From Acidimicrobiia bacterium (GTDB lineage Bacteria; Actinomycetota; Acidimicrobiia; Spongiisociales; ZC4RG35), in assembly GCA_029865445.1 (NCBI GenBank), contig JAOUGY010000098.1, forward strand, positions 1 to 11,955: DNA of 11,955 nt, written 5' to 3'. This document shows, in pieces, positions 1-6,555 of the stretch; the first letter of the stretch is position 1; each line of letters opens with the position of its first letter. The notes beneath the pieces are model-generated. The model was given only the letters and a program-made list of their open reading frames with translations, was not told the DNA's origin and searched no databases. A program made the position numbers and the translations under genes.

Positions 1-2
1 GG

Positions 3-305
3 TGCGGTTACACAACGGACAACGATGAGAACCCCCACTCCGTGTTCGGTTGGGGAAGGTGGTTCAGCATGGACGTCAGCCCGTACTACCTAAACAACGA
101 GCGCGGATGTATAGGCGGATCGTCTGGTTCTGCCGTTTGGAACAATGCTAACGGGAAAGCCGAAGGGATCTTGACCGACTGCGCGGATGTTGAAGTGGTA
201 GTCAAGGACTTCCAGAATCAGAACGTCTCAATCATGCGGGTCATGTGGGTTCAGTACATTGAGTATGCCGAGGACATACTGAATGTGACCGTTTTGACGT
301 CCTGA
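3..305 (+). CDS. C-terminal part of a trypsin-like (S1 family) serine protease, 5' end off window
   Basis: The frame is open from base 3 to the TGA at 303-305, so about 100 C-terminal residues are visible and the start lies outside the window. The segment GCIGGSSGSAVWN matches the region around the catalytic serine of chymotrypsin/trypsin-fold proteases (GxSGS in place of GDSGG). It is followed by a hydrophobic strand and a second cysteine (GILTDC) that could form the usual disulfide across this loop. The catalytic His and Asp would be in the missing N-terminal part. The sequence is visibly less GC-rich than the housekeeping genes to the right, which fits cargo of the mobile element. Such proteins are normally exported, but no signal peptide can be seen here. 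The GTG at 42 is in frame but is not a believable start, because the protease fold continues upstream of it. The family call rests mainly on one motif. Confidence 0.6.
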   Translation, partial: CGYTTDNDENPHSVFGWGRWFSMDVSPYYLNNERGCIGGSSGSAVWNNANGKAEGILTDCADVEVVVKDFQNQNVSIMRVMWVQYIEYAEDILNVTVLTS

Positions 306-357
306 GGCCTCGCTAGTCCGCAACTAAAGGCGATATCGGTTCTTCAAGCAACCGTAG

Positions 358-516
358 TCAGCCTCCGGTGCTCGGAGCCGTTTCGACTGATGTCGGGGTG
401 AACGTGTCCTGCTGGTCCCATCGCCGCTGATCGATGCATTGGTTGATGGAAAGAGCCCCGAGTAACACGATCGCAACAATAGCGATTGCCTGTCCGAGGC
501 GTCTGCGGGTGTCCAT
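358..516 (-). CDS. Small single-pass membrane protein (52 aa), hypothetical
   Basis: On the minus strand an ATG at 516-514 opens a 52-codon frame ending in TGA at 360-358. The product starts with a basic segment (MDTRRRLGQ). A continuous hydrophobic stretch of about 15-17 residues (roughly 9-25, rich in Ile, Val, Leu and Ala) follows, then a Cys at 27 and a polar tail rich in Gln, Thr and Ser. This positive-inside, single-helix layout is what a small inner-membrane or signal-anchored peptide looks like, and a random shadow frame would rarely give it. A purine-rich AGGTAAG lies about 13 bases upstream, which is a weak ribosome site. No family is recognised. It lies alone between the protease gene and the transposase remnant, pointing toward the protease stop. 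A chance ORF remains possible because it is so short. Confidence 0.42.
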   Translation of the reverse strand: MDTRRRLGQAIAIVAIVLLGALSINQCIDQRRWDQQDTFTPTSVETAPSTGG

Positions 517-679
517 CGGGGAGAGCTTACCTGGTTCCTCGGAGTTCAGTAGGCGTCGGGTAGCGGTGAGGCATCAGTACCAGAGGGGCAGGTTGACGAG
601 TAACGACCCGACCGACGTTCCTGTTCTCTCCGTCCTACGCCCGCCTTGATGAACCCCCTTCGGATGGTCTCGGATGTAA

Positions 680-905
680 CAACCCTGACATGGCCGGACC
701 CCGGGATCTGGTCGGACGCCGGTTCACCGCTGAGGCTCCCAACCGGTTGTGGATCGACGGACATCACCTATGTGGCCACCTGGTCGGGGTTCGTGTATGT
801 GGCGTTCGTCATCGACGTGTTCTCGAGAGTGATCGTCGGGCGGCGGGCCTGTACCTCCCTGAGAACGGATCTGGCGCTCGACGCCCTCGAACAGGCCATC
901 TGGGA
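680..905 (+). pseudogene. IS3-family transposase (OrfB) remnant, frameshifted and truncated
   Basis: Two frames together give the middle of an IS3-type OrfB integrase core (rve domain). Frame 3 reads DLVGRRFTAEAPNRLW up to base 752. Frame 1 then reads TDITYVATWSGFVYVAFVID and on through a SLRTDLALDALEQAIWEH segment to about base 905. In intact relatives the tryptophan is followed by one residue and then the catalytic TD, so a single extra base near 756 explains the shift. The first catalytic Asp is present. The second Asp motif (usually HHSD) and the Glu are absent, because similarity stops at about 905. Sequence upstream of about 680 no longer resembles OrfB, and no terminal inverted repeats or OrfA are recognised. 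The remnant cannot encode an active enzyme. It lies just beyond the 3' end of the relaxase gene, oriented against it. Confidence 0.8.
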
Positions 906-941
906 ACATCCTGGAACGTCTCAGCGGGTCGGAGACGGATC

Positions 942-967
942 GTTGGGGTACGGTCACCACCCCCAAC
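942..967 (-). terminator. Possible hairpin after the relaxase gene
   Basis: A 7-base inverted repeat, GTTGGGG (942-948) and CCCCAAC (961-967), with a 12-base loop lies about 33 bases beyond the relaxase stop codon when read on the minus strand. There is no T-tract after it, so intrinsic termination is only a suggestion. It lies between the relaxase and the transposase remnant, where a transcript end would be expected. Confidence 0.25.
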
Positions 968-999
968 AGTCCCTCGGGAAGGTGTGGGTGTCTGGCCGG

Positions 1000-3726
1000 T
1001 CATGGTCCGTTGGCTCTGGCTTGTCTCGGGGTTTGCTCGATGCCGCGACGCTGTCGGGCGGCCTCCATGCTGCGGTTGATTCTCTGCCACTCCAGGTCGT
1101 CGTTGGGAATGGGATTGTCGATGGCGATGTCGTGTCCGGGTTCGCTGGGCGGCGGCGGACGGTCGAGCTTCTGTTCGATGTCGTGGCGGGCGGTCCGTCG
1201 GGTGGTGGCGGGTTGGTCGATCCAGTCTCGGGTGAGGGCGTGGGTGAGAACGTCGAGAGCCGCCTGGTGGTCTCCCGCCACGACGAAGGTTTCGTTTGCG
1301 TGCCGTCCTCGAGTCATTGACGTGTAGAGGCCGCGGCTGTCGATGGGGCTGTCGATGAGGATGAGGGCGTGGTCGACGGTGCGGCCTTGGGTGGTGTGGC
1401 TGGTGTGGGCATAGCCGAGTTCGAGATGCTCGATCGCGTAGTCGGCGGGGAGCCGGACGGTGCCTGAGGGTCCGGTGACGGTGACGGCCCCGTCAGCATG
1501 GATCGATTGGATGGTCCAGTGGTCGCGGTTCTTGACCATGACTCCCCGGTCGGTGCCCAGGTTCCGTTGGTTGCGGCGGGTCACCACATGGTCACCGACG
1601 AGGAGCCGCTCGCCGTCGTCGTGTTGGTGGAGGCTGGGTCCATCAGGGTCGAGTTCACCGGTTTCGATGCGATGCCGCTGGGCAGCCTGATTGAGCCGAT
1701 CAACGGTGTTGTTGGTGCCGGCCATCAACGCCACCGTCTCACCCCTCAGCCGGGCTTCAGCCCAGGCGTCCACGATTCGGGACTCCATCTGATCGAGGGT
1801 GCCGTCGTGGATGCGGCCGTGCCGGTCGTATTCGCCGAGGACGGCGATGTCGCCTGTGCGGAGCCGGCGGGTCGCATCAGCTTCCCAGGGGCGGGTGAAC
1901 CGGTGAATGTGGTCGAGTTCGATGGCACCGTGGGTGTTGGTGAGGTGGGTGAACATGCCGCCCCTGCCGACAGCGGAGAACTGGCGGGGGTCACCCACCA
2001 TCATGATCCGCCAGCCGTGCCGGTCGGCGAGGGTGGCGAGGTCTGCGAGTTTGGGGGTGGAGACGGTGCCGGCTTCGTCCACGATCACCGTTGCTCCCCA
2101 TTCCAGCTGGTAGGCCGGTTCGGGTAGCCGATCAGGACGAGAATGCTCATACAACAGTTTGTCGAGGGTGTCGGCGGTGACGCCGGTTTCGATGGCGAGG
2201 ACGTGGGCGGCGGCGGCGGTGGGTGCCACCCCGAACACGGTGTGACCGTGGTGTTGGAGGTATGCGATGGCGGGGGTGAGGGCAGTGGTCTTCCCGGATC
2301 CGGCCGGTCCCACGATCAGCGCCAGGGGGGTGAGCCCGGCGACGGCCCGGCAGGCGTCGACCTGACCGGGACTCAACCCGGTCGTGTCGAGGTCCTGGCA
2401 GACGCGCTGGTTGGCGGCGGTGGGGATGCGGGGTTTCCGGTCGGCCCATTCGAGGATCTGTTCTTCCTGGTCGAGGATCGCCTGGGTGGTGAGGACCCGG
2501 TCCACCGCCGCCTCGCTGATCGGTCGTCCGTCCCGTCGTAGTGGCACCCCGCCGGGGGCGGGTGGTGAAAGGTCCACACATCGGGTGGCGGTGACGTGGT
2601 CGGCGAGACGTTGCAGGAACCCGGCGAGTTCGTCGGCTCGGACGGTGACCTGGGTGGGGACCTGGGCGGCGAGCTCGCGGAGCAGTTCGGCGGGACGCCA
2701 CGTCGACTGCCGATCACCCAATGCTTCGAGCGCCGCCTCGACCATGACCGCCATCGTCGCCTGGTCGATCCCGGTCGGTTGAACGATGCGACCGGTGGTG
2801 TCGGTGACCAGCGTTTCAGGATCAATCCCCAAGCTCCGGGTGCGGTGTCGCCATTCGTGGTGGAGTTCGCCGACGGTGTGCCCGTGTGGTTTGGGAGGGC
2901 GACTGTCGACCACCGCTTCACGTTCCAGCCGCCACCGCTCCCTCGCCGTGGGTTCCCGACCGAGGTCGTCGACGAATCGGCGCAGCTTGGCGTCGACCCG
3001 CTGGTCGACATCGCGGCTGCGTTGCGAGAACTCCGCCAGCACGTCCGAGTCGATGCCGGTGATCTCGGCGATCCCGTTCACCGGCGGCTCCCAGGCGACT
3101 CCGATTCGGCGGGTGAGCTCGGTCCGTAGCCCGGCGTGATACAACCCCGACAGGCTCCGCTGGTCCATCTTCAACGTCCGTGCATCCAGGGCGAGCCAGC
3201 GGCCGTCAGGGGAGCGGACCCGGTTGGCGATCACCGCATGCGTGTGCAGTTGTGGGTCGAGTTTGCGGCTGGTGTGCTGACGGAACACCCCCACGATGAT
3301 CCCCTCGGCGTCGACACACACCCCATGACCCTGTCGTCGCATCCGGGTGTGCGCCTGGGACTCCACCCAGGCGAGCACCGCCTCCACCGCTGAGTCGTGC
3401 GCCTCCACCACATGCCGGCGGGTCTGGTCATCGCCGAGGGCGAACAGCACCGACACCGACTTGGGTGCCGAGAAGGTGGCATCGAACCCTCGCACCGACC
3501 CATCGCCATATCGGCGTCCCAACCGTCCACCGGTGGTCGGGTGTTCTCCGGCCATCACCGCCAGAAACGCCCCGTCATCCACCGGCCCGTCCAAGCCGAG
3601 GAGGGCGGCGCCCCGTCCGTACCAGCGGCCCGGAGGCTCACCGGCGTCCAAGTAGTAGGAGGGGAGCTGCTCTGTGTAATAGCGGCCAGCCTGTGGCCCT
3701 TTCAACGTGGTCACCCGCACCGTCAC
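1000..3726 (-). CDS. MobF-family conjugative relaxase/helicase (TrwC/TraI type)
   Basis: This is a complete 908-residue relaxase of the MobF family, which nicks one strand at oriT, stays covalently bound to the 5' end and unwinds the DNA for transfer. Paired N-terminal tyrosines (Y16-Y17 and Y24-Y25, eight residues apart) match the catalytic Tyr arrangement of TrwC. The three-histidine metal site is H151, H161 and H163 (DPQLHTHAVIAN). The C-terminal half is a RecD-like superfamily 1 helicase: Walker A GPAGSGKT at 473-480, Walker B VIVDEAG at about 547-553, GDPRQ at 578-582, and late motifs SHTTQGRT near 776 and YTSMTRGR at 801-808. The GTG start at 3726 is preceded by a G-rich stretch and puts the family's usual N-terminus, TVRVTTLKG, at residue 2. 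No frameshift or missing motif is seen. It is transcribed away from the integrase, and no coupling protein or type IV secretion genes are visible. In this family oriT usually lies just upstream of the gene. Confidence 0.93.
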   Translation of the reverse strand: MTVRVTTLKGPQAGRYYTEQLPSYYLDAGEPPGRWYGRGAALLGLDGPVDDGAFLAVMAGEHPTTGGRLGRRYGDGSVRGFDATFSAPKSVSVLFALGDDQTRRHVVEAHDSAVEAVLAWVESQAHTRMRRQGHGVCVDAEGIIVGVFRQHTSRKLDPQLHTHAVIANRVRSPDGRWLALDARTLKMDQRSLSGLYHAGLRTELTRRIGVAWEPPVNGIAEITGIDSDVLAEFSQRSRDVDQRVDAKLRRFVDDLGREPTARERWRLEREAVVDSRPPKPHGHTVGELHHEWRHRTRSLGIDPETLVTDTTGRIVQPTGIDQATMAVMVEAALEALGDRQSTWRPAELLRELAAQVPTQVTVRADELAGFLQRLADHVTATRCVDLSPPAPGGVPLRRDGRPISEAAVDRVLTTQAILDQEEQILEWADRKPRIPTAANQRVCQDLDTTGLSPGQVDACRAVAGLTPLALIVGPAGSGKTTALTPAIAYLQHHGHTVFGVAPTAAAAHVLAIETGVTADTLDKLLYEHSRPDRLPEPAYQLEWGATVIVDEAGTVSTPKLADLATLADRHGWRIMMVGDPRQFSAVGRGGMFTHLTNTHGAIELDHIHRFTRPWEADATRRLRTGDIAVLGEYDRHGRIHDGTLDQMESRIVDAWAEARLRGETVALMAGTNNTVDRLNQAAQRHRIETGELDPDGPSLHQHDDGERLLVGDHVVTRRNQRNLGTDRGVMVKNRDHWTIQSIHADGAVTVTGPSGTVRLPADYAIEHLELGYAHTSHTTQGRTVDHALILIDSPIDSRGLYTSMTRGRHANETFVVAGDHQAALDVLTHALTRDWIDQPATTRRTARHDIEQKLDRPPPPSEPGHDIAIDNPIPNDDLEWQRINRSMEAARQRRGIEQTPRQARANGP

Positions 3727-3846
3727 GACGCCACCCCCACCCTGTCACCGCAGGTGTGCACCCGTCTGTCTCTGTTGGCTCGGCGGGGTCGCTGCGAGTT
3801 GGAGGGTGTGGTCATGATCCGAATCCCCTGTGGGCTGCGGACTCTC

Positions 3847-3929
3847 GCGACTATGATACCTCTAATGCATCGTTATAGGCGTATAACTATTGATAACTGA
3901 TGCGAAATGATGCGCGATGACCAGAGGTG
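3847..3929. other. AT-rich patch with dyad and direct repeat; candidate oriT or operator
   Basis: Within the 303-base divergent spacer (3727-4029) between relaxase and integrase, bases around 3850-3900 are strikingly AT-rich against GC-rich surroundings. A perfect dyad GTTATA-GGCG-TATAAC occupies 3872-3887. The direct repeat TGATGCG occurs at 3898-3904 and 3908-3914, a spacing of 10 bases or one helical turn. CAGAGGT at 3922-3928 has its inverse ACCTCTG at 3965-3971. Dyads and short repeats upstream of the relaxase gene are typical of MobF oriT regions, but the same layout would also suit an operator or integrase arm sites. The rest of the spacer holds no convincing ORF, and no excisionase gene is seen. 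Confidence 0.4.
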
Positions 3930-4029
3930 TGCGAGCGCTGACCGGACGGGGTTGATCGAGCAGAACCTCTGCCCGCGTCGCTTGTCTGTGTGATTGGATT
4001 GAGGCACCGCAGTAGGGGAGGGAGGACGT

Positions 4030-5214
4030 ATGAGACGCTCCGGATGGATCGAAGACCGGCAGGGGCGGACCGGGCGGCGGTGGCGGGCCAGATACCGGGG
4101 ACCCGACGGACGGATCCGCTCCCGAAGCTTCGACCGCAAGGTCGACGCCGACCGGTGGCTGATTGCCCGGCTCGGGTCGATCGACCGGGGCGAGTGGATC
4201 GCCCCCGAAGCCGGAGACATCCCCCTCGCCGAAGCAGCCGCCGACTGGCTCTCGGGGCTCGACATCAAACCCAAGACCCGGGCCGGCTACGAATCCCTGC
4301 TCCGCTCCCGAGTACTGCCCGTCTTCGGAGACCTTCCCTTGAACAGGATCACTCCGGCGATGGTGCGGAACTGGATCGCCGACATGTCCGCCGAGGGGTT
4401 GTCAGCGTCGCGGATCAAACAAGCCAAACAGGTCCTGGCAGCACCCCTCGAACTGGCCGTCATCGACGGGATCATCGCCCGCTCCCCCACATCCGGAGTG
4501 AAGGCCCCCACCGTGCGGCGTCGCGAGCAGCGGTTCCTCACCGCCGAACAAGTCGCTGTTCTCGCCGCCGCCGCAGACGACGCTCAGGACGGGGCCGGGC
4601 TCATCGTCGAAACCCTGGCGTGGGTGGGGATGCGATGGGGCGAACTGGTCGCACTCAGACGGTCCCGAGTCCACCTGTTGCGCCGCCGGATCGAGATCGC
4701 AGAAGCAGCCACCGAACTCGGATCCGGATTGTCATGGGGAACCCCCAAAACCCACGAACGACGCCTCGTCACCATGCCCGCCTTCCTCGCCGACCAACTC
4801 GCCCCCCGACTCGGCGACATCGCTGACGACGGACTCGTGTTCACCGCCCCCAACGGAGGGCCATTGCGTTCCTCACCATTCCGCCAGCGGATCTGGAAAC
4901 CAGCAGTCGAAGCGGCAGGGCTCGAACAGCTCCGCATCCACGACCTGCGAGGCACCGCCGCCTCGCTCATGATCTCCTCCGGCGCCAACATCAAAGCCGT
5001 CCAACGTCAACTCGGACACGCCTCCGCCGCCATGACTCTCGACCTCTACGGACACCTCTACGAAGACGACCTCGACACTCTCGCAGACGCCCTCGACCGC
5101 CGCTATGCGGCCGCAACGACACCAGCACAGACCCGCGCCGAAGGAGCGTCCAACGATTCTCCCGCGCCCCTATCGCGCCCCCGTGCGCCCCGAGGGTCAG
5201 TGGGATCGCGGTGA
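4030..5214 (+). CDS. Tyrosine recombinase/integrase of a mobile element
   Basis: This complete 394-residue phage/ICE-type integrase carries out site-specific integration and excision through a 3'-phosphotyrosine intermediate. The N-terminal 60 residues form a basic arm-type DNA-binding region (GRRWRARYRGPDGR, with an Arg-rich strand). Residues about 65-155 form the SAM-like core-binding domain, and about 168-360 the catalytic domain. All catalytic residues are present: R202 in GMRWGEL, K240 in GTPKTHERR, H304 and R307 in IHDLRGTAA, H330 in LGHAS, and Tyr 340 in TLDLYGHL. The ATG at 4030 follows a strong GGAGGGAGGA site (about 4017-4026), which fixes the start. The gene ends 45 bases before the CCA-encoding 3' end of a tRNA-Ser(UGA), the usual position of an integrase beside its attachment site. 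With the divergent relaxase it forms an integration-plus-mobilization module. The proline- and arginine-rich last 30 residues are outside the conserved fold. Confidence 0.93.
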   Translation: MRRSGWIEDRQGRTGRRWRARYRGPDGRIRSRSFDRKVDADRWLIARLGSIDRGEWIAPEAGDIPLAEAAADWLSGLDIKPKTRAGYESLLRSRVLPVFGDLPLNRITPAMVRNWIADMSAEGLSASRIKQAKQVLAAPLELAVIDGIIARSPTSGVKAPTVRRREQRFLTAEQVAVLAAAADDAQDGAGLIVETLAWVGMRWGELVALRRSRVHLLRRRIEIAEAATELGSGLSWGTPKTHERRLVTMPAFLADQLAPRLGDIADDGLVFTAPNGGPLRSSPFRQRIWKPAVEAAGLEQLRIHDLRGTAASLMISSGANIKAVQRQLGHASAAMTLDLYGHLYEDDLDTLADALDRRYAAATTPAQTRAEGASNDSPAPLSRPRAPRGSVGSR

Positions 5215-5235
5215 GGATCCACGGCTGACGCCTCG

Positions 5236-5259
5236 GAAACCCCTTGTTTTCGGGGTTTC
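5236..5259 (-). terminator. Hairpin between integrase and tRNA-Ser(UGA)
   Basis: A perfect 8-base inverted repeat, GAAACCCC (5236-5243) and GGGGTTTC (5252-5259), with an 8-base loop lies directly against the encoded CCA of the tRNA. Read on the minus strand it would be the tRNA terminator, and on the plus strand it could end the integrase transcript. There is no T-tract on either side, so termination is inferred from position and symmetry only. Confidence 0.5.
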
Positions 5260-5351
5260 TGGCGGAGGGAGTGGGATTTGAACCCACGGAACCGGGAAAC
5301 CGGTTCAACGGTTTTCAAGACCGTCACTTTCGACCGCTCAGTCATCCCTCC
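5260..5351 (-). tRNA. tRNA-Ser (anticodon UGA), 3' end is the likely element attachment site
   Basis: The minus strand folds as a class II tRNA. The acceptor stem is GGAGGGA (5345-5351) with TCCCTCC (5264-5270), the discriminator is G (5263), and CCA is encoded (5260-5262). The T-arm GTTCAAATC is present, as is the long variable arm expected for serine. The anticodon loop is CTTGAAA with UGA at 5315-5317, reading UCA and related codons. The gene is intact, so if an element is inserted here it restored the 3' end. The integrase stop lies 45 bases away on the 3' side, which makes the 3' half of this tRNA the natural candidate for the attachment core. Confidence 0.96.
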
Positions 5352-5524
5352 GTGGCAGAAGTCACCGCCTTCCGCCGTTGACGGTCCTCGATGATCGCTG
5401 CGTCGATCAGTCTGGCCGACGGGCGAGCCATCGGTCAAGACGCAAATAGGTAGGTGCTACCGATGAGCGTCGGGGGTTGGTCTCATACGGTGATCGTGGT
5501 CCGAAACACAAGGAGACGAGATCG

Positions 5525-6133
5525 ATGACCGAGACAGCACCAATCGCCCAGGACGCACCCGTCGTGCGGAACGGAGTACCCGTCACGAAGCTCTTCGCAA
5601 CGCGCGAGAAGCTCACCACACAGCCGGAGCTCGCACAGTTCCGGTTCACGGCACGCAACAGCTGGATCGGGGGGACTGCCTCGCAGACCTCGATCCACGA
5701 GTGGTACGGAGTGGGCACCGACCACCTCCACGTCGAGGAGTTCACGTTCTCGGCCGACCACCCGACACTCGGGAACGGCCATGGCCCCACCCCTCAGGAG
5801 AGCGTTCTCCACGCACTCGCCGCCTGCCTCACCGCCGGGATCGCCACCGTTGCCGCCGCCCGGAAGATCCAACTGACGTCGGTGACCTCGATCGTCACAG
5901 GTGAGATCGACGTCCGAGGCGCCCTCGCCATCCGAGAGGAGCGGCGCCCCGATCAGCCCGTCGTACCCGTTTCGGTTCGGCCGGGATTCCAGAAGGTGAC
6001 CGTCGCTTTCGAGATCGACGGCGACGCCGATGCCGAGTCGCTCGAGGCCCTCGTCGAGTCATCCCGGGCGACATCGGCCGTATACGACATGCTGACGGGA
6101 ATCACGCCGGTGGAGATCACCGTCGGCGCCTGA
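5525..6133 (+). CDS. OsmC/Ohr-superfamily protein
   Basis: A 202-residue protein of the OsmC superfamily, whose best-known members are cytoplasmic thiol peroxidases that reduce organic hydroperoxides. The hallmark central-helix segment is present at about 86-111: GHGPTPQESVLHALAAC, with the peroxidatic-position Cys at 101. The C-terminal beta region with VYDMLTGITPVEITV matches the family's end. C101 is the only cysteine in the protein. The second redox cysteine of OsmC and Ohr is replaced around residues 183-187 (TSAVYD), so a classical two-Cys peroxidase cycle is not possible and another thiol or function is likely. The ATG at 5525 is preceded by AAGGAGACGAG, a good ribosome site, so I prefer it to the in-frame upstream GTG at 5477. 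It stands alone between tRNA-Ser genes, with a strong hairpin after it. The spacer upstream (5352-5524) shows no clear promoter. Confidence 0.85.
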   Translation: MTETAPIAQDAPVVRNGVPVTKLFATREKLTTQPELAQFRFTARNSWIGGTASQTSIHEWYGVGTDHLHVEEFTFSADHPTLGNGHGPTPQESVLHALAACLTAGIATVAAARKIQLTSVTSIVTGEIDVRGALAIREERRPDQPVVPVSVRPGFQKVTVAFEIDGDADAESLEALVESSRATSAVYDMLTGITPVEITVGA

Positions 6134-6150
6134 TTCGACCCTGTCGGGAG

Positions 6151-6183
6151 AGCAGGTCAGATCCTCTATGGATCTGACCTGCT
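6151..6183. terminator. Strong 14-bp hairpin shared by osmC-like gene and tRNA-Ser(CGA)
   Basis: A perfect 14-base inverted repeat (AGCAGGTCAGATCC at 6151-6164 and its complement at 6170-6183) with a 5-base loop lies between the convergent osmC-like gene, which stops at 6133, and the tRNA-Ser(CGA) 3' end at 6188. It is positioned to terminate both transcripts. There is no T-tract on either side, which is common for actinobacterial terminators. Confidence 0.75.
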
Positions 6184-6187
6184 TCGG

Positions 6188-6276
6188 CGGAGGGGGAGGG
6201 ATTCGAACCCTCGAGGAGCGAACGCCCCTACGGCATTTCGAGTGCCGCGCACTAGACCGGACTATGCGACCCCTCC
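6188..6276 (-). tRNA. tRNA-Ser (anticodon CGA)
   Basis: Class II tRNA on the minus strand. The acceptor stem is GGAGGGG (6270-6276) with CCCCTCC (6189-6195), and the discriminator is G (6188). The T-arm is GAGGG-loop-CCCTC, and there is a long variable arm. The anticodon loop is CTCGAAA with CGA at 6238-6240, reading UCG. The three bases after the discriminator read CCG, so CCA is not encoded and must be added by the CCA-adding enzyme, unlike its two serine neighbours. Confidence 0.95.
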
Positions 6277-6351
6277 GAGGGGCTCACCGGATGAGCCGGC
6301 GACCGACGTACAAGCCCGTACACATCGGTGCCGGTACTTTGTACTCGGTAT

Positions 6352-6387
6352 GGTCGTCTCCGCAAAGACGAATCTGCAGAGACGGCC
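6352..6387 (-). terminator. Hairpin directly after tRNA-Ser(GGA)
   Basis: GGTCGTCTC (6352-6360) pairs with GAGACGGCC (6379-6387), one position being a mismatch or wobble, around an 18-base loop. It begins at the base after the tRNA's encoded CCA on the minus strand, the expected place for a terminator or processing hairpin. A smaller alternative stem, CGTCT with AGACG, lies inside it. There is no T-tract. Confidence 0.4.
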
Positions 6388-6479
6388 TGGCGGAGGGAGG
6401 GGGATTTGAACCCCCGAGGGGCGTGAACCCCAACGGCATTTCCAGTGCCGCGCACTAGACCGGACTATGCGATCCCTCC
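6388..6479 (-). tRNA. tRNA-Ser (anticodon GGA)
   Basis: Class II tRNA on the minus strand. The acceptor stem is GGAGGGA (6473-6479) with TCCCTCC (6392-6398), the discriminator is G (6391), and CCA is encoded (6388-6390). The T-arm is GGGGG/CCCCC, and there is a long variable arm. The anticodon loop is CTGGAAA with GGA at 6441-6443, reading UCC and UCU. Its D-arm and anticodon stem are nearly identical to those of the CGA tRNA 112 bases away, so the two probably arose by duplication. Confidence 0.96.
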
Positions 6480-6555
6480 GTGCAAACGCCTCGACGGTTG
6501 CCGAGGCGCCAACAGAGTACCGACATACGACCCGACAGACCAGACGGAGAACGGA

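Noticed and set aside
640..665. TGAACCCCC near 649 as a left attachment site matching the tRNA-Ser 3' region
   Set aside because: Only about seven bases agree with the tRNA-Ser T-arm and the match does not extend, so it is within chance. No other copy of the tRNA 3' end was seen left of the integrase.
1498..3393. Several long plus-strand open frames (for example 1498-2127, 2143-2541, 2596-3129) opposite the relaxase
   Set aside because: They are antisense shadows of a GC-rich coding strand. The relaxase has every family motif in order, while these frames give low-complexity Gly/Val/Asp- or Arg/Pro-rich sequence with no recognisable domain.
4287..4994. Minus-strand open frames opposite the integrase
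   Set aside because: Composition-driven shadows. The plus-strand integrase carries all catalytic residues and a strong ribosome site.
5449..5461. GGTAG-GTG-CTACC dyad upstream of the osmC-like gene
   Set aside because: A 5-base stem with a 3-base loop is too short to call an operator or hairpin, and no promoter elements frame it.
6281..6345. GGCTCA/TGAGCC hairpin and repeated GTAC motifs between the two tRNA-Ser genes
   Set aside because: These are short and common in GC-rich spacers. No -35/-10 pair with good spacing could be assigned for tRNA-Ser(CGA).
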